Of a stretch of 20,196 bases of DNA, positions 1 through 7,211 are shown in pieces. Below the pieces are notes generated by a model. That model ran no database searches and was not told where the DNA came from. It saw only the letters and a list, made by a program, of their open reading frames with translations. The stretch covers positions 1,302-21,497 of the forward strand of contig MFGS01000197.1 of NCBI GenBank assembly GCA_001778355.1, written 5' to 3'. How positions within the stretch are numbered: position 1 is the stretch's first letter; the number at the start of each line of letters is the position of its first letter. The DNA comes from Candidatus Firestonebacteria bacterium RIFOXYA2_FULL_40_8 (GTDB taxonomy: Bacteria > Oederibacteriota > D2-FULL-39-29). The translations under genes were made by a program, and so were the position numbers.

Positions 1-566
1 CCAAGCCCGATCTTGATTATTACCTTACCTTTCATATCCCCTGCAGCCGTTTCTGTCTTATTCTTCTCAGAACCCCGCGCTCTTCTAGCCAGGAAGAGAT
101 CTATCATCTCCGGCACAAAGCGGCCGGTCACTTTTCCGTATGTCACTTCGTCTATTTTTACTACCGGCGCCAGAGTGCAGCACCCAAAGCACGCTGCTTT
201 TTCCACAGTGAACATCTTATTTGCGTCCGTATCCTCACCGTCCTTAAGTTTCAGGTAACGCTTGACTGAGTCTGTAATATTTTCAGCCCCCTTAACATGG
301 CAAGCAGTACCATGACAGACACTGATGATGTGTTTCCCGACGGGTTTATGCCTGAATTGGGTATAGAAAGTTGAAACACCTATTAGTTCCGCCTGCGATA
401 TCTCTGTAAGCTCGCAAATCCGAAGCAGCGCCTCTTCCGGCAAATACTTAAAGTGCTTCTGAACCTTCTGGAGAATAGGAAGAAGTTTGGAAGTATCCTT
501 TCCTGTCTCCAAAACTATCCTTTCTACGACAGAAAGGTCTATGTTGTGCTGGTTTACACTTTGCAT
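1..566 (-). CDS. NuoE-like [2Fe-2S] electron-transfer subunit (C-terminus outside window)
   Basis: The 188 visible residues have the thioredoxin-like [2Fe-2S] fold of NADH dehydrogenase 24-kDa subunits (NuoE, HndA, HydC type). An N-terminal helical region carries the family-typical stretch LIGVSTFYTQF (about residues 61-71). The four cluster ligands are visible as CHGTAC (C84, C89) and CFGCC (C126, C130). NuoE normally ends soon after the last ligand region. Here a charged linker (about 160-178) is followed by GKVIIKIGLG, which looks like the first strand of a second ferredoxin-like domain as found at the N-terminus of NuoF/HydB proteins, and the frame runs open off the window edge. The ATG lies 2 bp after the stop of the membrane PQQ-like protein, so the two are translated from one message. 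In known complexes such a subunit passes electrons between NAD(H)-linked flavin and iron-sulfur partners; the partner here would lie beyond position 1. Confidence 0.85.
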   Translation of the reverse strand, partial: MQSVNQHNIDLSVVERIVLETGKDTSKLLPILQKVQKHFKYLPEEALLRICELTEISQAELIGVSTFYTQFRHKPVGKHIISVCHGTACHVKGAENITDSVKRYLKLKDGEDTDANKMFTVEKAACFGCCTLAPVVKIDEVTYGKVTGRFVPEMIDLFLARRARGSEKNKTETAAGDMKGKVIIKIGL

Positions 567-568
567 TT

Positions 569-2299
569 CTATTTTGACTCTCCACTTATGCAAAACAAAC
601 GTTTATCACTCCTGATGTACATCCTGGAATCCGAAAAAGCCATAGAAGCCGACAGCTTCTCCCCTATTTCTATTGTATTTACAGCCTTTCCGTCAAGGTC
701 AAATACGTACACCTTGCCCTTCTGAGAAGGTATATATACCAAATCTGAAGCCGCTACAGGTGAAGCCCAGAAGTCATCCTCTAATTTATGAGACCAAAGT
801 ATCTTTCCTGACGCAGTATCATGACAGACTACCAGGTCTTTCATTGCAATTATCAGTTTTGAATTGACTGCGACCGGCGCATTTATTGCCTGAGACTCTT
901 CTTCATGCTTCCAGACAATATTTGTCTTCGTAACGTCTCCCGAATCTCCGGGCGTAAGGGCATAGACAGTGGTCTGAGAACCGACATCCATTACAAATAT
1001 CTTTTCACAATCATAGACCGCGGACGTAGAGACCTCTCCCGCAAGGCAATCTACCTTCCAGAGTTCTTTTCCTGTTTCCGGCGCATAAGCTATCACCCAG
1101 GGATTACCCGTGGTTATGAGTTCTTTCCTTCCTTTATGATCAATTACAATAGGAGTGCCCCAGGAAGCTCCGTCCGGTCTCTTGGTTTCCCAGACAATCT
1201 CTCCGGTTTTTTTATTCACCCCGTAAATCCTGGATTTTCCTTCGCCGCTTTCATCCACCTGTAAAATTATCTTGTCTTCATAGAGAACAGGAGAGGAAGA
1301 AAGGCCGTACATATTTTCCGGCTTGCCTAAGGACTTTAGCCACTTTTGTTTTCCGTTAAAATCAAAACAAACAAGTTCGTTAGTCGCAAAATACGCGTAA
1401 ACATACTCACCGTCTGTCACCGGCGTAGGTGAAGAGTATCCCGCTCCGCCGTTTTCTTCCAGCATAACTTCAACATCTTCTATTTTTGTCTTAACCATTA
1501 CCGTTGATGACCAGTTTAAACTGCCTTTTGAAGCGGAATAAGAGAGCACTTTGAGCTTCTTCTCCCCACTCCCTGTAATAAAAATGCTGTCTTCGAATAC
1601 TATCGGTGAACTATAGGCTTTTACAGGCAGGTCTGTTTTCCAGGCGAATATACTGTCATCCGGATTTTTGGCTGTAGGCCTTGGAGATGCCGTCCAATTC
1701 ATTGAACTCATCACACCGGAGGATATTCCCTGACCGCCAGAGCCGCGAAAACCTGTCCATTCTTTTGAAAGATCAACTTTTGCTCCGGTATTTTCTTTCA
1801 CAACGTCTTTAGTCTGCCATGGTAAACGCCCAAGACCCATAAATGAGAACAGTACAAGAAAAAATAGTACAACCACCGCAGTTACAGTGGAAGAGTATAG
1901 AGAGAGATCCTTGCCGTGCCTTCCGACAGAGTCATATCCGACGGCACTTCCTTTTTTTACCTCCGGCATCTTATCGGAAAGAAGCACATACACACGAAAA
2001 CAAAGAAGCGCGAGGATAAGGAACCCCAGGCAAATGTGCATCCCCGTATCAAGAAGCTCAGTCTTGGTAAAAAAGCGGGCTCTCTCCTGCAAGTCAACTT
2101 CACGGAAACGTTCCACCAGGGTTTTATTGGCAGGATAATTTTCCAGCTTTTGTCTTAGCGAAGCGATCGCCGCAGAATCTTTAATATTTGCCGTTGTTCC
2201 GGAAAAATACACATAAGCAAGCACTGCCACGGCGGTTATAGAAACCACCGCGCAAGCTATAGCCGCCCGTTTAAATGTTATCCTTATTAAATCATCCAT
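569..2299 (-). CDS. Membrane-anchored PQQ-like beta-propeller protein
   Basis: This 576-residue protein has three predicted membrane segments (about 12-32, 84-107 and 137-156) followed from about residue 178 by a beta-propeller of the PQQ-binding-like/BamB superfamily. The propeller opens with a WTGFRG motif and has repeated blade signatures such as ASKGSLNW, KKTGEIVW, PETGKELW and TASGKILW, the tryptophan-docking pattern of quinoprotein folds. No residues specific for PQQ binding can be assigned, so enzyme activity is unproven; the fold also serves as a scaffold. The gene overlaps the polyferredoxin gene by 8 bp and is followed after 2 bp by the NuoE-like gene. This puts the propeller, probably periplasmic, in an electron-transfer complex. 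It could be the substrate-side subunit or a structural one. Confidence 0.85.
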   Translation of the reverse strand: MDDLIRITFKRAAIACAVVSITAVAVLAYVYFSGTTANIKDSAAIASLRQKLENYPANKTLVERFREVDLQERARFFTKTELLDTGMHICLGFLILALLCFRVYVLLSDKMPEVKKGSAVGYDSVGRHGKDLSLYSSTVTAVVVLFFLVLFSFMGLGRLPWQTKDVVKENTGAKVDLSKEWTGFRGSGGQGISSGVMSSMNWTASPRPTAKNPDDSIFAWKTDLPVKAYSSPIVFEDSIFITGSGEKKLKVLSYSASKGSLNWSSTVMVKTKIEDVEVMLEENGGAGYSSPTPVTDGEYVYAYFATNELVCFDFNGKQKWLKSLGKPENMYGLSSSPVLYEDKIILQVDESGEGKSRIYGVNKKTGEIVWETKRPDGASWGTPIVIDHKGRKELITTGNPWVIAYAPETGKELWKVDCLAGEVSTSAVYDCEKIFVMDVGSQTTVYALTPGDSGDVTKTNIVWKHEEESQAINAPVAVNSKLIIAMKDLVVCHDTASGKILWSHKLEDDFWASPVAASDLVYIPSQKGKVYVFDLDGKAVNTIEIGEKLSASMAFSDSRMYIRSDKRLFCISGESK

Positions 2300-3590
2300 C
2301 GATTTTTACTATACCTCTCAATTTGTTTTTAAAATCCTCTCTGTGAACAGGGCAATCCGTAAAACACCTGCCGCAAGACAGACAGCGCGCGCTATCGGGC
2401 TCGTAGATATCTCTTTTTGGCCTTCTGTTTGCGTAAACCACCTGAATAAGAACAACTAAAAGTATAAAAACTCCAAAAAGCATCCCTCGTATCTGAAATT
2501 TCTTCTTTGCTTCTTCCGCGCGTTTGAATAAAAGTTCCCTGCTCTCCCCCCTCTTCAAATACTCCACAGCATCCCACGAGAGCTTGTCCTCCTGAACCAA
2601 ACTCTTGTCAAAAGCATGCATTTCAAGGGCTAATTTGACATCCTTTTGATACCCCGAAAAATACCCGCCGGAGAAATAACCGAGCCCGGCGCCAAATATC
2701 ACAGCTGCAGCGAACAAGGCAGGATATAGACCGGGTTTGCTTTTGATCCTCGGCAAGTTTTCCGGTTTGTTTATAGCTCCAAACGGACAGGACTCCTCGC
2801 AAAGATTGCAGACAACGCATTTATCCGGAGTTATCGTCACTTTGTACTTACTGACGATAGCTAACGGCTTAAGAATTGCCGAATAAGGGCAGAAGAATCT
2901 GCAGTAAGGCCTGCCGATGACAGTGGACAAGAGGACAAACACTCCTCCGGTTATGAACATATAGAAAGGTCCGGTCATCCTAAAGAACGGAACGAACGGG
3001 TCGTACTTGCAAATGAGAAATACGGTATCGTTTATGGCAAAAAGAACGGCGGCACCCAGATAAAGATACGCTATAACCGACAAAGAACGGTCCAGCCACC
3101 GGGGAATTTTGACTTCTTTGATGAGGAGCAGATCCTGCAAAGCTCCGTGAGGGCAAGCACCGCCGCAATAAGCACGTCCAAAGAAAAGCACCGAGATAAG
3201 CGGCAGGGTAAATATGATTATGACAGAAACCGGGATGTAATACCCGGGGTTAAAGAGCCCCGCAGCCACATCCTGTATAGAGCCAATAGGACAGATGCAT
3301 CCTTCCTTATAAAAACCAAAGTAAGCAAGTGAGAACATTGAAATGAGCATCATGATATTTCTGGATCTTTTCTTCAAAGACGCCCAAGCAGACAAAAGTA
3401 TGACCACTGCTAGAACAAAAATATCAAAGTAAGCCATCTCACCCGAACGAGCGGCAGGTTTTTCCATCACCGGCATCACGTAGTTGCTCTCAAACTCAGG
3501 CGGCGGGAATTTATACTCCGAAAATACCGCTCCAACGCCTAAGCATAGAAGAAATCCGGCTATGAGAAGTGTCTTGATCTTATTCCTCAT
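2292..3590 (-). CDS. NosR/NapH-like membrane polyferredoxin (4Fe-4S)
   Basis: This is a 432-residue integral membrane iron-sulfur protein. It has an N-terminal signal or anchor (about 5-24), further membrane segments (about 53-71, 77-94, 118-137, 171-190, 208-225, 287-310 and 368-386), and CP motifs between helices: CICP (C98, C100), CGGACP (C142, C146) and CRFFCP (C230, C234). Two [4Fe-4S] ferredoxin motifs follow: C258-x2-C261-x2-C264-x3-C268-P and, at the C-terminus, C403-x2-C406-x2-C409-x3-C413-P. Paired CxxxCP motifs plus C-terminal ferredoxin clusters are typical of the NosR/NapH/CcoG group, which moves electrons across or along the membrane from quinols. It starts by an ATGA overlap with the upstream ferredoxin gene and has a clear AAGGAAGG ribosome binding site. 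It is not a true NosR, because no FMN-binding domain is present. The substrate is unknown. Confidence 0.88.
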   Translation of the reverse strand: MRNKIKTLLIAGFLLCLGVGAVFSEYKFPPPEFESNYVMPVMEKPAARSGEMAYFDIFVLAVVILLSAWASLKKRSRNIMMLISMFSLAYFGFYKEGCICPIGSIQDVAAGLFNPGYYIPVSVIIIFTLPLISVLFFGRAYCGGACPHGALQDLLLIKEVKIPRWLDRSLSVIAYLYLGAAVLFAINDTVFLICKYDPFVPFFRMTGPFYMFITGGVFVLLSTVIGRPYCRFFCPYSAILKPLAIVSKYKVTITPDKCVVCNLCEESCPFGAINKPENLPRIKSKPGLYPALFAAAVIFGAGLGYFSGGYFSGYQKDVKLALEMHAFDKSLVQEDKLSWDAVEYLKRGESRELLFKRAEEAKKKFQIRGMLFGVFILLVVLIQVVYANRRPKRDIYEPDSARCLSCGRCFTDCPVHREDFKNKLRGIVKIDG

Positions 3591-4150
3591 ATTCCTTCCT
3601 TCGTAATATAAGGGGTATCTGAGGGTACTCTTACAAAAGCATTACTTGGACAGGCTTTTGCAATTGTGCATTCATTGCAGTTCTTACAACGGTCGTGCCT
3701 TACTTGAAGCTGTAAAGAACCGTTTCCGAAAGAAGTACAGCCTTTTACACACTTTCCGCACCCGACACAGCGGGGTTCATTGATAGTATACTGGTAATAC
3801 GGCTCTTCCACGAATTTTCGGCTGATAGCACCAGTCGGACACAGCTGGTTTTCCGCTCCGGTATCAAGTTCTCTCTGCCCCGGAGCAAAATACCCGAAGC
3901 AAAGATTGCAATAACCGCAAATAGAAAAGTTATGTACGCATTTCACCGCAGAAACCCTAAGGACACACTCCGTAGCGCACTTCCCGCACTGCGTACATTT
4001 GGCAGGGTCAATCTGCCAGACAGCTTCCTTCTTCTTTACACGCGCAAGTACCGCCCCGGCGAAGCCTCCGAGAGAAAGGAGAAAAACCGACCTGGCGGTT
4101 AGTCGAAGGAAGTCCAATCTGGATATCTTATGTGTTTTATCGTTTTTCAC
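3587..4150 (-). CDS. Multi-cluster ferredoxin with Tat-like N-terminus
   Basis: The 187-residue protein carries 17 cysteines arranged for about four [4Fe-4S] clusters: C52-x2-C55-x2-C58-x3-C62, then C71 and C78-x2-C81-x2-C84 with C104-P, then C128-x2-C131-x2-C134-x3-C138, then C155-x2-C158-x2-C161-x5-C167-P. This is the architecture of NapG/NrfC/DmsB-type electron carriers that pair with membrane quinol-oxidising partners. The N-terminus (SRLDFLR followed by a hydrophobic stretch at about 20-36) resembles a twin-arginine signal but has only one of the two arginines. The start codon is GTG, supported by AGAGGG at 4158-4163. The membrane polyferredoxin gene begins inside its stop codon (ATGA), so the two very likely work together. 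Export or membrane anchoring is inferred, not shown. Confidence 0.87.
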   Translation of the reverse strand: MKNDKTHKISRLDFLRLTARSVFLLSLGGFAGAVLARVKKKEAVWQIDPAKCTQCGKCATECVLRVSAVKCVHNFSICGYCNLCFGYFAPGQRELDTGAENQLCPTGAISRKFVEEPYYQYTINEPRCVGCGKCVKGCTSFGNGSLQLQVRHDRCKNCNECTIAKACPSNAFVRVPSDTPYITKEGI

Positions 4151-4157
4151 TTTCTAT

Positions 4158-4163
4158 CCCTCT
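4158..4163 (-). promoter_or_regulatory. Ribosome binding site fixing a GTG start
   Basis: On the minus strand AGAGGG lies 7 nt before the GTG at 4150. No ATG in frame near this position gives a better start, so this site supports GTG initiation of the ferredoxin gene. Confidence 0.6.
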
Positions 4164-4173
4164 TCAGAATTAT

Positions 4174-4210
4174 AATGACTAAGTACTAGTGACTAATGAC
4201 TATTTAATGT
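4174..4210. repeat. Left arm of 37-nt inverted repeat (heptamer array)
   Basis: This arm matches the reverse complement of 4553-4589 at 36 of 37 positions, the inner 30 nt (4181-4210) being perfect. Inside it are four tandem 7-nt units (4176-4203): TGACTAA, GTACTAG, TGACTAA and TGACTAT. It lies between the ferredoxin gene and the 73-residue gene. Confidence 0.9.
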
Positions 4211-4240
4211 GGTATATATTTTATAACTCCTTAACATAAA

Positions 4241-4275
4241 CCCAGCACCCAGGGCCTAGAACCCAGAGCCTATCA
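4241..4275. repeat. Heptamer tandem array, CCCAGNN type
   Basis: Five consecutive 7-nt units: CCCAGCA, CCCAGGG, CCTAGAA, CCCAGAG and CCTATCA. The last unit contains the stop codon of the 73-residue gene, so the array begins exactly at the gene's 3' end. It has the same period as the other arrays in this window but a different core. Confidence 0.8.
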
Positions 4276-4494
4276 TTTATTCTTCCATTTGGACGTTATC
4301 TCTGTTTTTGTAACTAAAGAACAATTACTTTTATCTTTACATGCAATACATCTGTCAAAATCTCGACAGGTTTTGTCCGCAAATAGACTTTTTATCGTAA
4401 GAAACCCAGCAACCGATGCTAAAATTCCTGCAAAAGTGTAACGAACGGCCTTTTCTAAGAGTTCTTTTCTGGTAATTTTCTTTTCTTTTTTCAT
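4273..4494 (-). CDS. Small single-span membrane protein with four cysteines
   Basis: This 73-residue protein is not one I can name. It starts with a basic region containing TRKELL (residues 8-13), has one hydrophobic segment (about 19-39), and then a compact cysteine cluster C43-x5-C49-x2-C52-x5-C58 in a charged tail. The N-terminus resembles a degenerate Tat signal, as in the ferredoxin downstream. The cysteines could bind a metal or an iron-sulfur cluster or form disulfides. An upstream in-frame ATG at 4521 would add nine residues, but the start at 4494 has a strong ribosome binding site 4 nt away and is preferred. Its position between a propeller gene and the ferredoxin operon suggests a role in the same redox system. 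It is framed by the two arms of a long inverted repeat. Confidence 0.7.
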   Translation of the reverse strand: MKKEKKITRKELLEKAVRYTFAGILASVAGFLTIKSLFADKTCRDFDRCIACKDKSNCSLVTKTEITSKWKNK

Positions 4495-4498
4495 TTTT

Positions 4499-4506
4499 CT
4501 CACCTT
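4499..4506 (-). promoter_or_regulatory. Ribosome binding site of the 73-residue gene
   Basis: AAGGTGAG on the minus strand, four nt before the ATG at 4494. It decides the start in favour of the shorter protein. Confidence 0.65.
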
Positions 4507-4531
4507 ACTCAAATTATGCATAAATCATCTT

Positions 4532-4551
4532 GGCGGGTGCTTTTTCCCGCC
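4532..4551. other. GC-rich hairpin
   Basis: GGCGGG (4532-4537) pairs with CCCGCC (4546-4551) around an 8-nt loop containing five T. On the minus strand it lies between the secreted propeller gene and the 73-residue gene. No T-run follows it in that direction, so it is more likely a processing or stability hairpin, or a repeat, than a simple terminator. It directly adjoins the right arm of the inverted repeat. Confidence 0.55.
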
Positions 4552-4552
4552 T

Positions 4553-4589
4553 ACATTAAATAGTCATTAGTCACTAGTACTTAATCATT
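4553..4589. repeat. Right arm of 37-nt inverted repeat (heptamer array)
   Basis: Reverse complement of 4174-4210 with one mismatch. It therefore holds the same 7-nt tandem units in the opposite orientation. It ends 5 bp from the stop codon of the secreted propeller gene at 4595. Confidence 0.9.
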
Positions 4590-4594
4590 TCTTT

Positions 4595-5818
4595 CTACTT
4601 CAAGTCAATAGCGGTCATTTCATTCATATTTCGTATATACATCATCCCATTTGAGATGACAAGCGGGGCCCATATCATTTTACCTTCAAAAACCTTGGCT
4701 TTTGCAAGCTGTTTATAGGCGGCGGGAGAGGCTTCTAGCATAAATAGTTCTCCTTTCTCGCTTAAAACATATAGTCTGTTATCAGCTATCAACAAACCGC
4801 CTAGGCCGAACTTCTGCTTACCGCTATCCCAGAGAACTTTACCGTTCAGGTCCAGGCATTTAAGAAGGCCTGTCGATATTCCATAGATATGGTTATTATA
4901 CAATATAGGAGTATGAACGTGGGAGCCAAAATCGGATTCAGGCAAACGGACGTCTTCGGTTATAACTATCTGACTGCCTTCTTTTTTAAGCGAGGCAATT
5001 AAACTGCCGCCCTTATACCCGCCTGTAAAGAATACCTTATTCTTTCCGATAACCAAAGGCACAGGTATATTCGCAGTCCTAACAGTCCACCCTTTGTAAT
5101 CCAGAAGCAGTTTGCCGTCAGCTGCGGAAACTGCAAAGGTCGCTTTTTTTGAACATCCCAAATAGATATCCTGTCCGTCTACGGACATTTTCGTTATTGT
5201 ATTATGCGTCATACCGTAGTTTTCTTTGCAAGGCGTTTCCCAGACCGCTTTTCCCGCAGCAATATCGAAAGCCGCGATCAGTACCGACTTCCCGCAGACA
5301 GAAACTATTACTTTATTCCCGTCAACAAACGCATTCTGTCCCGCCGCCCACTTTGGCACCAGAGTGCCGTACTCTTTAACAAGGTCTTTCTGCCAGACAA
5401 ACTTTCCGGTAACCCGCTCAACACATGTCACAATACAGCTTGGTCCGAACGTCACAACATATCTATCCGTTACCGCAGGCATAGTCCTGGAATAATCATA
5501 CTGTGACTTTTCAAATTTTGAAGGATAAGAAAATCTCCACTCTTCTTTCGCCGTTTTAGCATCCAGGCATCTGACAACATCTTCTACTTTTTCAGGATCA
5601 TAGTCCAACAGATACAATTTATCCCAAAATACCGCAGGCGCGCCAAACCCGCCCGCAACCTTAACCCTCCAAACCTCTTTCAACCCCTCGGCAGGCCAGG
5701 TCTTCAACAGTTTTGTATCATTAACGATGTTATTACGATCAGGACCCATGAACTGAGGAAAATCGGAGGAAAATAATGCGAATGTGGATAGTGCGAGTAG
5801 AATTATAACGTTTTTCAT
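4595..5818 (-). CDS. Secreted PQQ-like beta-propeller protein
   Basis: A 407-residue protein with a clear signal peptide (hydrophobic residues about 4-17, likely cleaved near SSDFPQF), followed by a single propeller. It begins with the quinoprotein-like FMGPDRNN motif and shows blade motifs such as VTGKFVW, IAAGKAVW and LNGKVLW. It is a close relative of the protein encoded at 7299-8717, sharing for example the run WQKDLVKEYGT and, further on, an MTH motif and FTGGY. GGAG 8 nt before the ATG supports the start. Specific PQQ ligands are not recognisable, so it could be an enzyme, a sensor or a scaffold. It is followed by the hairpin at 4532-4551 and then the 73-residue gene. Confidence 0.83.
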   Translation of the reverse strand: MKNVIILLALSTFALFSSDFPQFMGPDRNNIVNDTKLLKTWPAEGLKEVWRVKVAGGFGAPAVFWDKLYLLDYDPEKVEDVVRCLDAKTAKEEWRFSYPSKFEKSQYDYSRTMPAVTDRYVVTFGPSCIVTCVERVTGKFVWQKDLVKEYGTLVPKWAAGQNAFVDGNKVIVSVCGKSVLIAAFDIAAGKAVWETPCKENYGMTHNTITKMSVDGQDIYLGCSKKATFAVSAADGKLLLDYKGWTVRTANIPVPLVIGKNKVFFTGGYKGGSLIASLKKEGSQIVITEDVRLPESDFGSHVHTPILYNNHIYGISTGLLKCLDLNGKVLWDSGKQKFGLGGLLIADNRLYVLSEKGELFMLEASPAAYKQLAKAKVFEGKMIWAPLVISNGMMYIRNMNEMTAIDLK

Positions 5819-5844
5819 AGTAAATTCTCCGATTTAGCATTAAA

Positions 5845-5872
5845 TTACAAAGTACAAATGACAAATTACAAT
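5845..5872. repeat. Heptamer tandem array, NNACAAA type
   Basis: Four 7-nt units: TTACAAA, GTACAAA, TGACAAA and TTACAAT. It lies 26 bp before the start codon of the secreted propeller gene, so it would be within its leader or promoter. Confidence 0.8.
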
Positions 5873-5941
5873 ATATAGTAGCTGTAAACAGCAATATTTA
5901 TTAGAGCTGCTTTCCCACTCCTAAAGACTTTAATTATCTTC

Positions 5942-6041
5942 TTTGTCATGTTGAGCCGTCTTTCTTTTGGCGAAACATCTCTGCTTTTAATAGCCTAAAA
6001 GTGCTGAGATCCTTCGCATAACAACCACTCAGGATGACAAA
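5942..6041. repeat. MITE-like imperfect inverted repeat, 100 bp
   Basis: The two ends are TTTGTCATGTTGAG and, on the other strand, TTTGTCATCCTGAG. The similarity of the arms continues inward: GCGAAACATCTC against GCGAAGGATCTC. Each arm is about 45 nt, enough to fold into a long hairpin. It lies in the gap between the NHL gene and the secreted propeller gene, which otherwise holds only the heptamer array and a small GCTGT/ACAGC hairpin at 5881-5892. From memory, sequences of the type CATCCTGAGCGAAGGATCT occur as dispersed repeats in many bacterial genomes. Confidence 0.65.
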
Positions 6042-6100
6042 AATATATTACAAAAACTTATCGGATATTTTTGTCACTTTCTTTTCTTGCTTTCTCTGCT

Positions 6101-7111
6101 TTACTTGCTTCTCTCGAACACTCTTACTGTCTTACTTGCTCCATCCAGCGCGTAAACTTTATTCTTCGAGTCCACTGCCAGCGGTATACTTATGTTTTTT
6201 TCGTTGAATGCTGACGGGGCGGCTACTACACCGAGAAATTTTCCTGTTTTGTCATATTTCTTAATCCTTAAGACACCCTTCTCGGAGGTTATGAAATTGC
6301 CCTCTTTATCTATTACGAAGTTAGCGGGGTTGCAGCAGCCGATAAATTCATCTATTTTCATGCCGCTCTTTCCCCAGGAACTTAAAAATATGCCTTTTGT
6401 AGTAAATTTTTCTAGCCGTTGCATTCCGGTGTTAGCAACCCATAGACTTCCGTCTCTGTCCACCGCCAGATCCATATGCGGACTCGGAATGATAAAACCT
6501 TTTACGCCTTTTCCCGGATCTTTTTTGCCGAAAGTAAAGAAGCAAAACCCATCCGAACCAAACATTGACACACGTCTGTTTCCGGCATCGGCAATAAAGA
6601 GTTTGTTCATTATTATTTTCATAGAAGTGATGTATTCAAACTCCCCGTCGCCTTTTCCTTTCTTGCCGAAACTCTCCGATAATCCTTTGCCAAAGACCAC
6701 TTTATCCCGCTTCGCAACATATATCATTCCATCCCGCGTAACAGCAACCGCGGTAACTCTTTCCTCTGTCTTCAATTCTTTAAGAAAAGTTCCTTTATTA
6801 TCTACAATCCGGACACCCTTGTCACCATAGATATATATTTTATCATCTTCATCAATAACAATCCCCGCCGCCCCGTCAAACCCCGTCTTAAACTCCTCTA
6901 CTTCCTTGTAAAGAACCAGCTTCGGGTCAACTTTCTTTAATTCATCAAAGTTATACTTGTACTGCTCGCCCAACTTCGCAGTATCAAGCCCGGCTTTGTC
7001 GTTTTCCGGAATAAACTTATTCTCCGGAACCAGCCAGAAAGTAAGGGCGAAACCGGCGATGAGACCGAGAGCGAGTATTGTTATGCTGTATTTAAGCTTT
7101 TTAGAGTCCAT
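6101..7111 (-). CDS. Membrane-anchored NHL-repeat beta-propeller protein
   Basis: A 336-residue protein with an N-terminal membrane anchor or uncleaved signal (about 8-27) and then a six-bladed NHL-type propeller. The blades show the NHL pattern, for example FIADAGNRRVSMF, LWVANTGMQRLEKF and VYALDGASKTVRVF. NHL propellers mostly bind proteins, RNA or ligands; no catalytic residues stand out. It is flanked by PQQ-like propeller genes of the same orientation but has wider gaps (187 and 282 bp) on both sides, so it may be transcribed on its own. An AAAGGA-like ribosome binding site precedes the ATG. Confidence 0.82.
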   Translation of the reverse strand: MDSKKLKYSITILALGLIAGFALTFWLVPENKFIPENDKAGLDTAKLGEQYKYNFDELKKVDPKLVLYKEVEEFKTGFDGAAGIVIDEDDKIYIYGDKGVRIVDNKGTFLKELKTEERVTAVAVTRDGMIYVAKRDKVVFGKGLSESFGKKGKGDGEFEYITSMKIIMNKLFIADAGNRRVSMFGSDGFCFFTFGKKDPGKGVKGFIIPSPHMDLAVDRDGSLWVANTGMQRLEKFTTKGIFLSSWGKSGMKIDEFIGCCNPANFVIDKEGNFITSEKGVLRIKKYDKTGKFLGVVAAPSAFNEKNISIPLAVDSKNKVYALDGASKTVRVFERSK

Positions 7112-7136
7112 GTTTCCTTTTCAGTCCAGTTTATAA

Positions 7137-7164
7137 GTTACACGTTACAGGTTACTCAGGTTAC
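7137..7164. repeat. GTTAC tandem micro-repeat
   Basis: GTTAC occurs at 7137, 7144, 7151 and 7160, so the spacing is 7, 7 and 9 nt. It lies 26 bp upstream of the NHL gene start. Together with the three-way-junction repeat and the array at 7262-7296 it fills most of this intergenic gap. Confidence 0.7.
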
Positions 7165-7211
7165 TCACGGTCTACATTAATGTGTTATTATCAAATAAAT
7201 GCTTTTCTCAC

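Noticed and set aside
4176..4275. CRISPR-like repeats
   Set aside because: Units are only 7 nt with no spacers, and no cas genes are near. These are tandem micro-repeats.
6192..6830. 212-codon plus-strand open frame
   Set aside because: It lies wholly antisense to the NHL propeller gene, has no recognisable domain or ribosome binding site, and is serine/proline/phenylalanine-rich as expected for the reverse of a hydrophilic protein.
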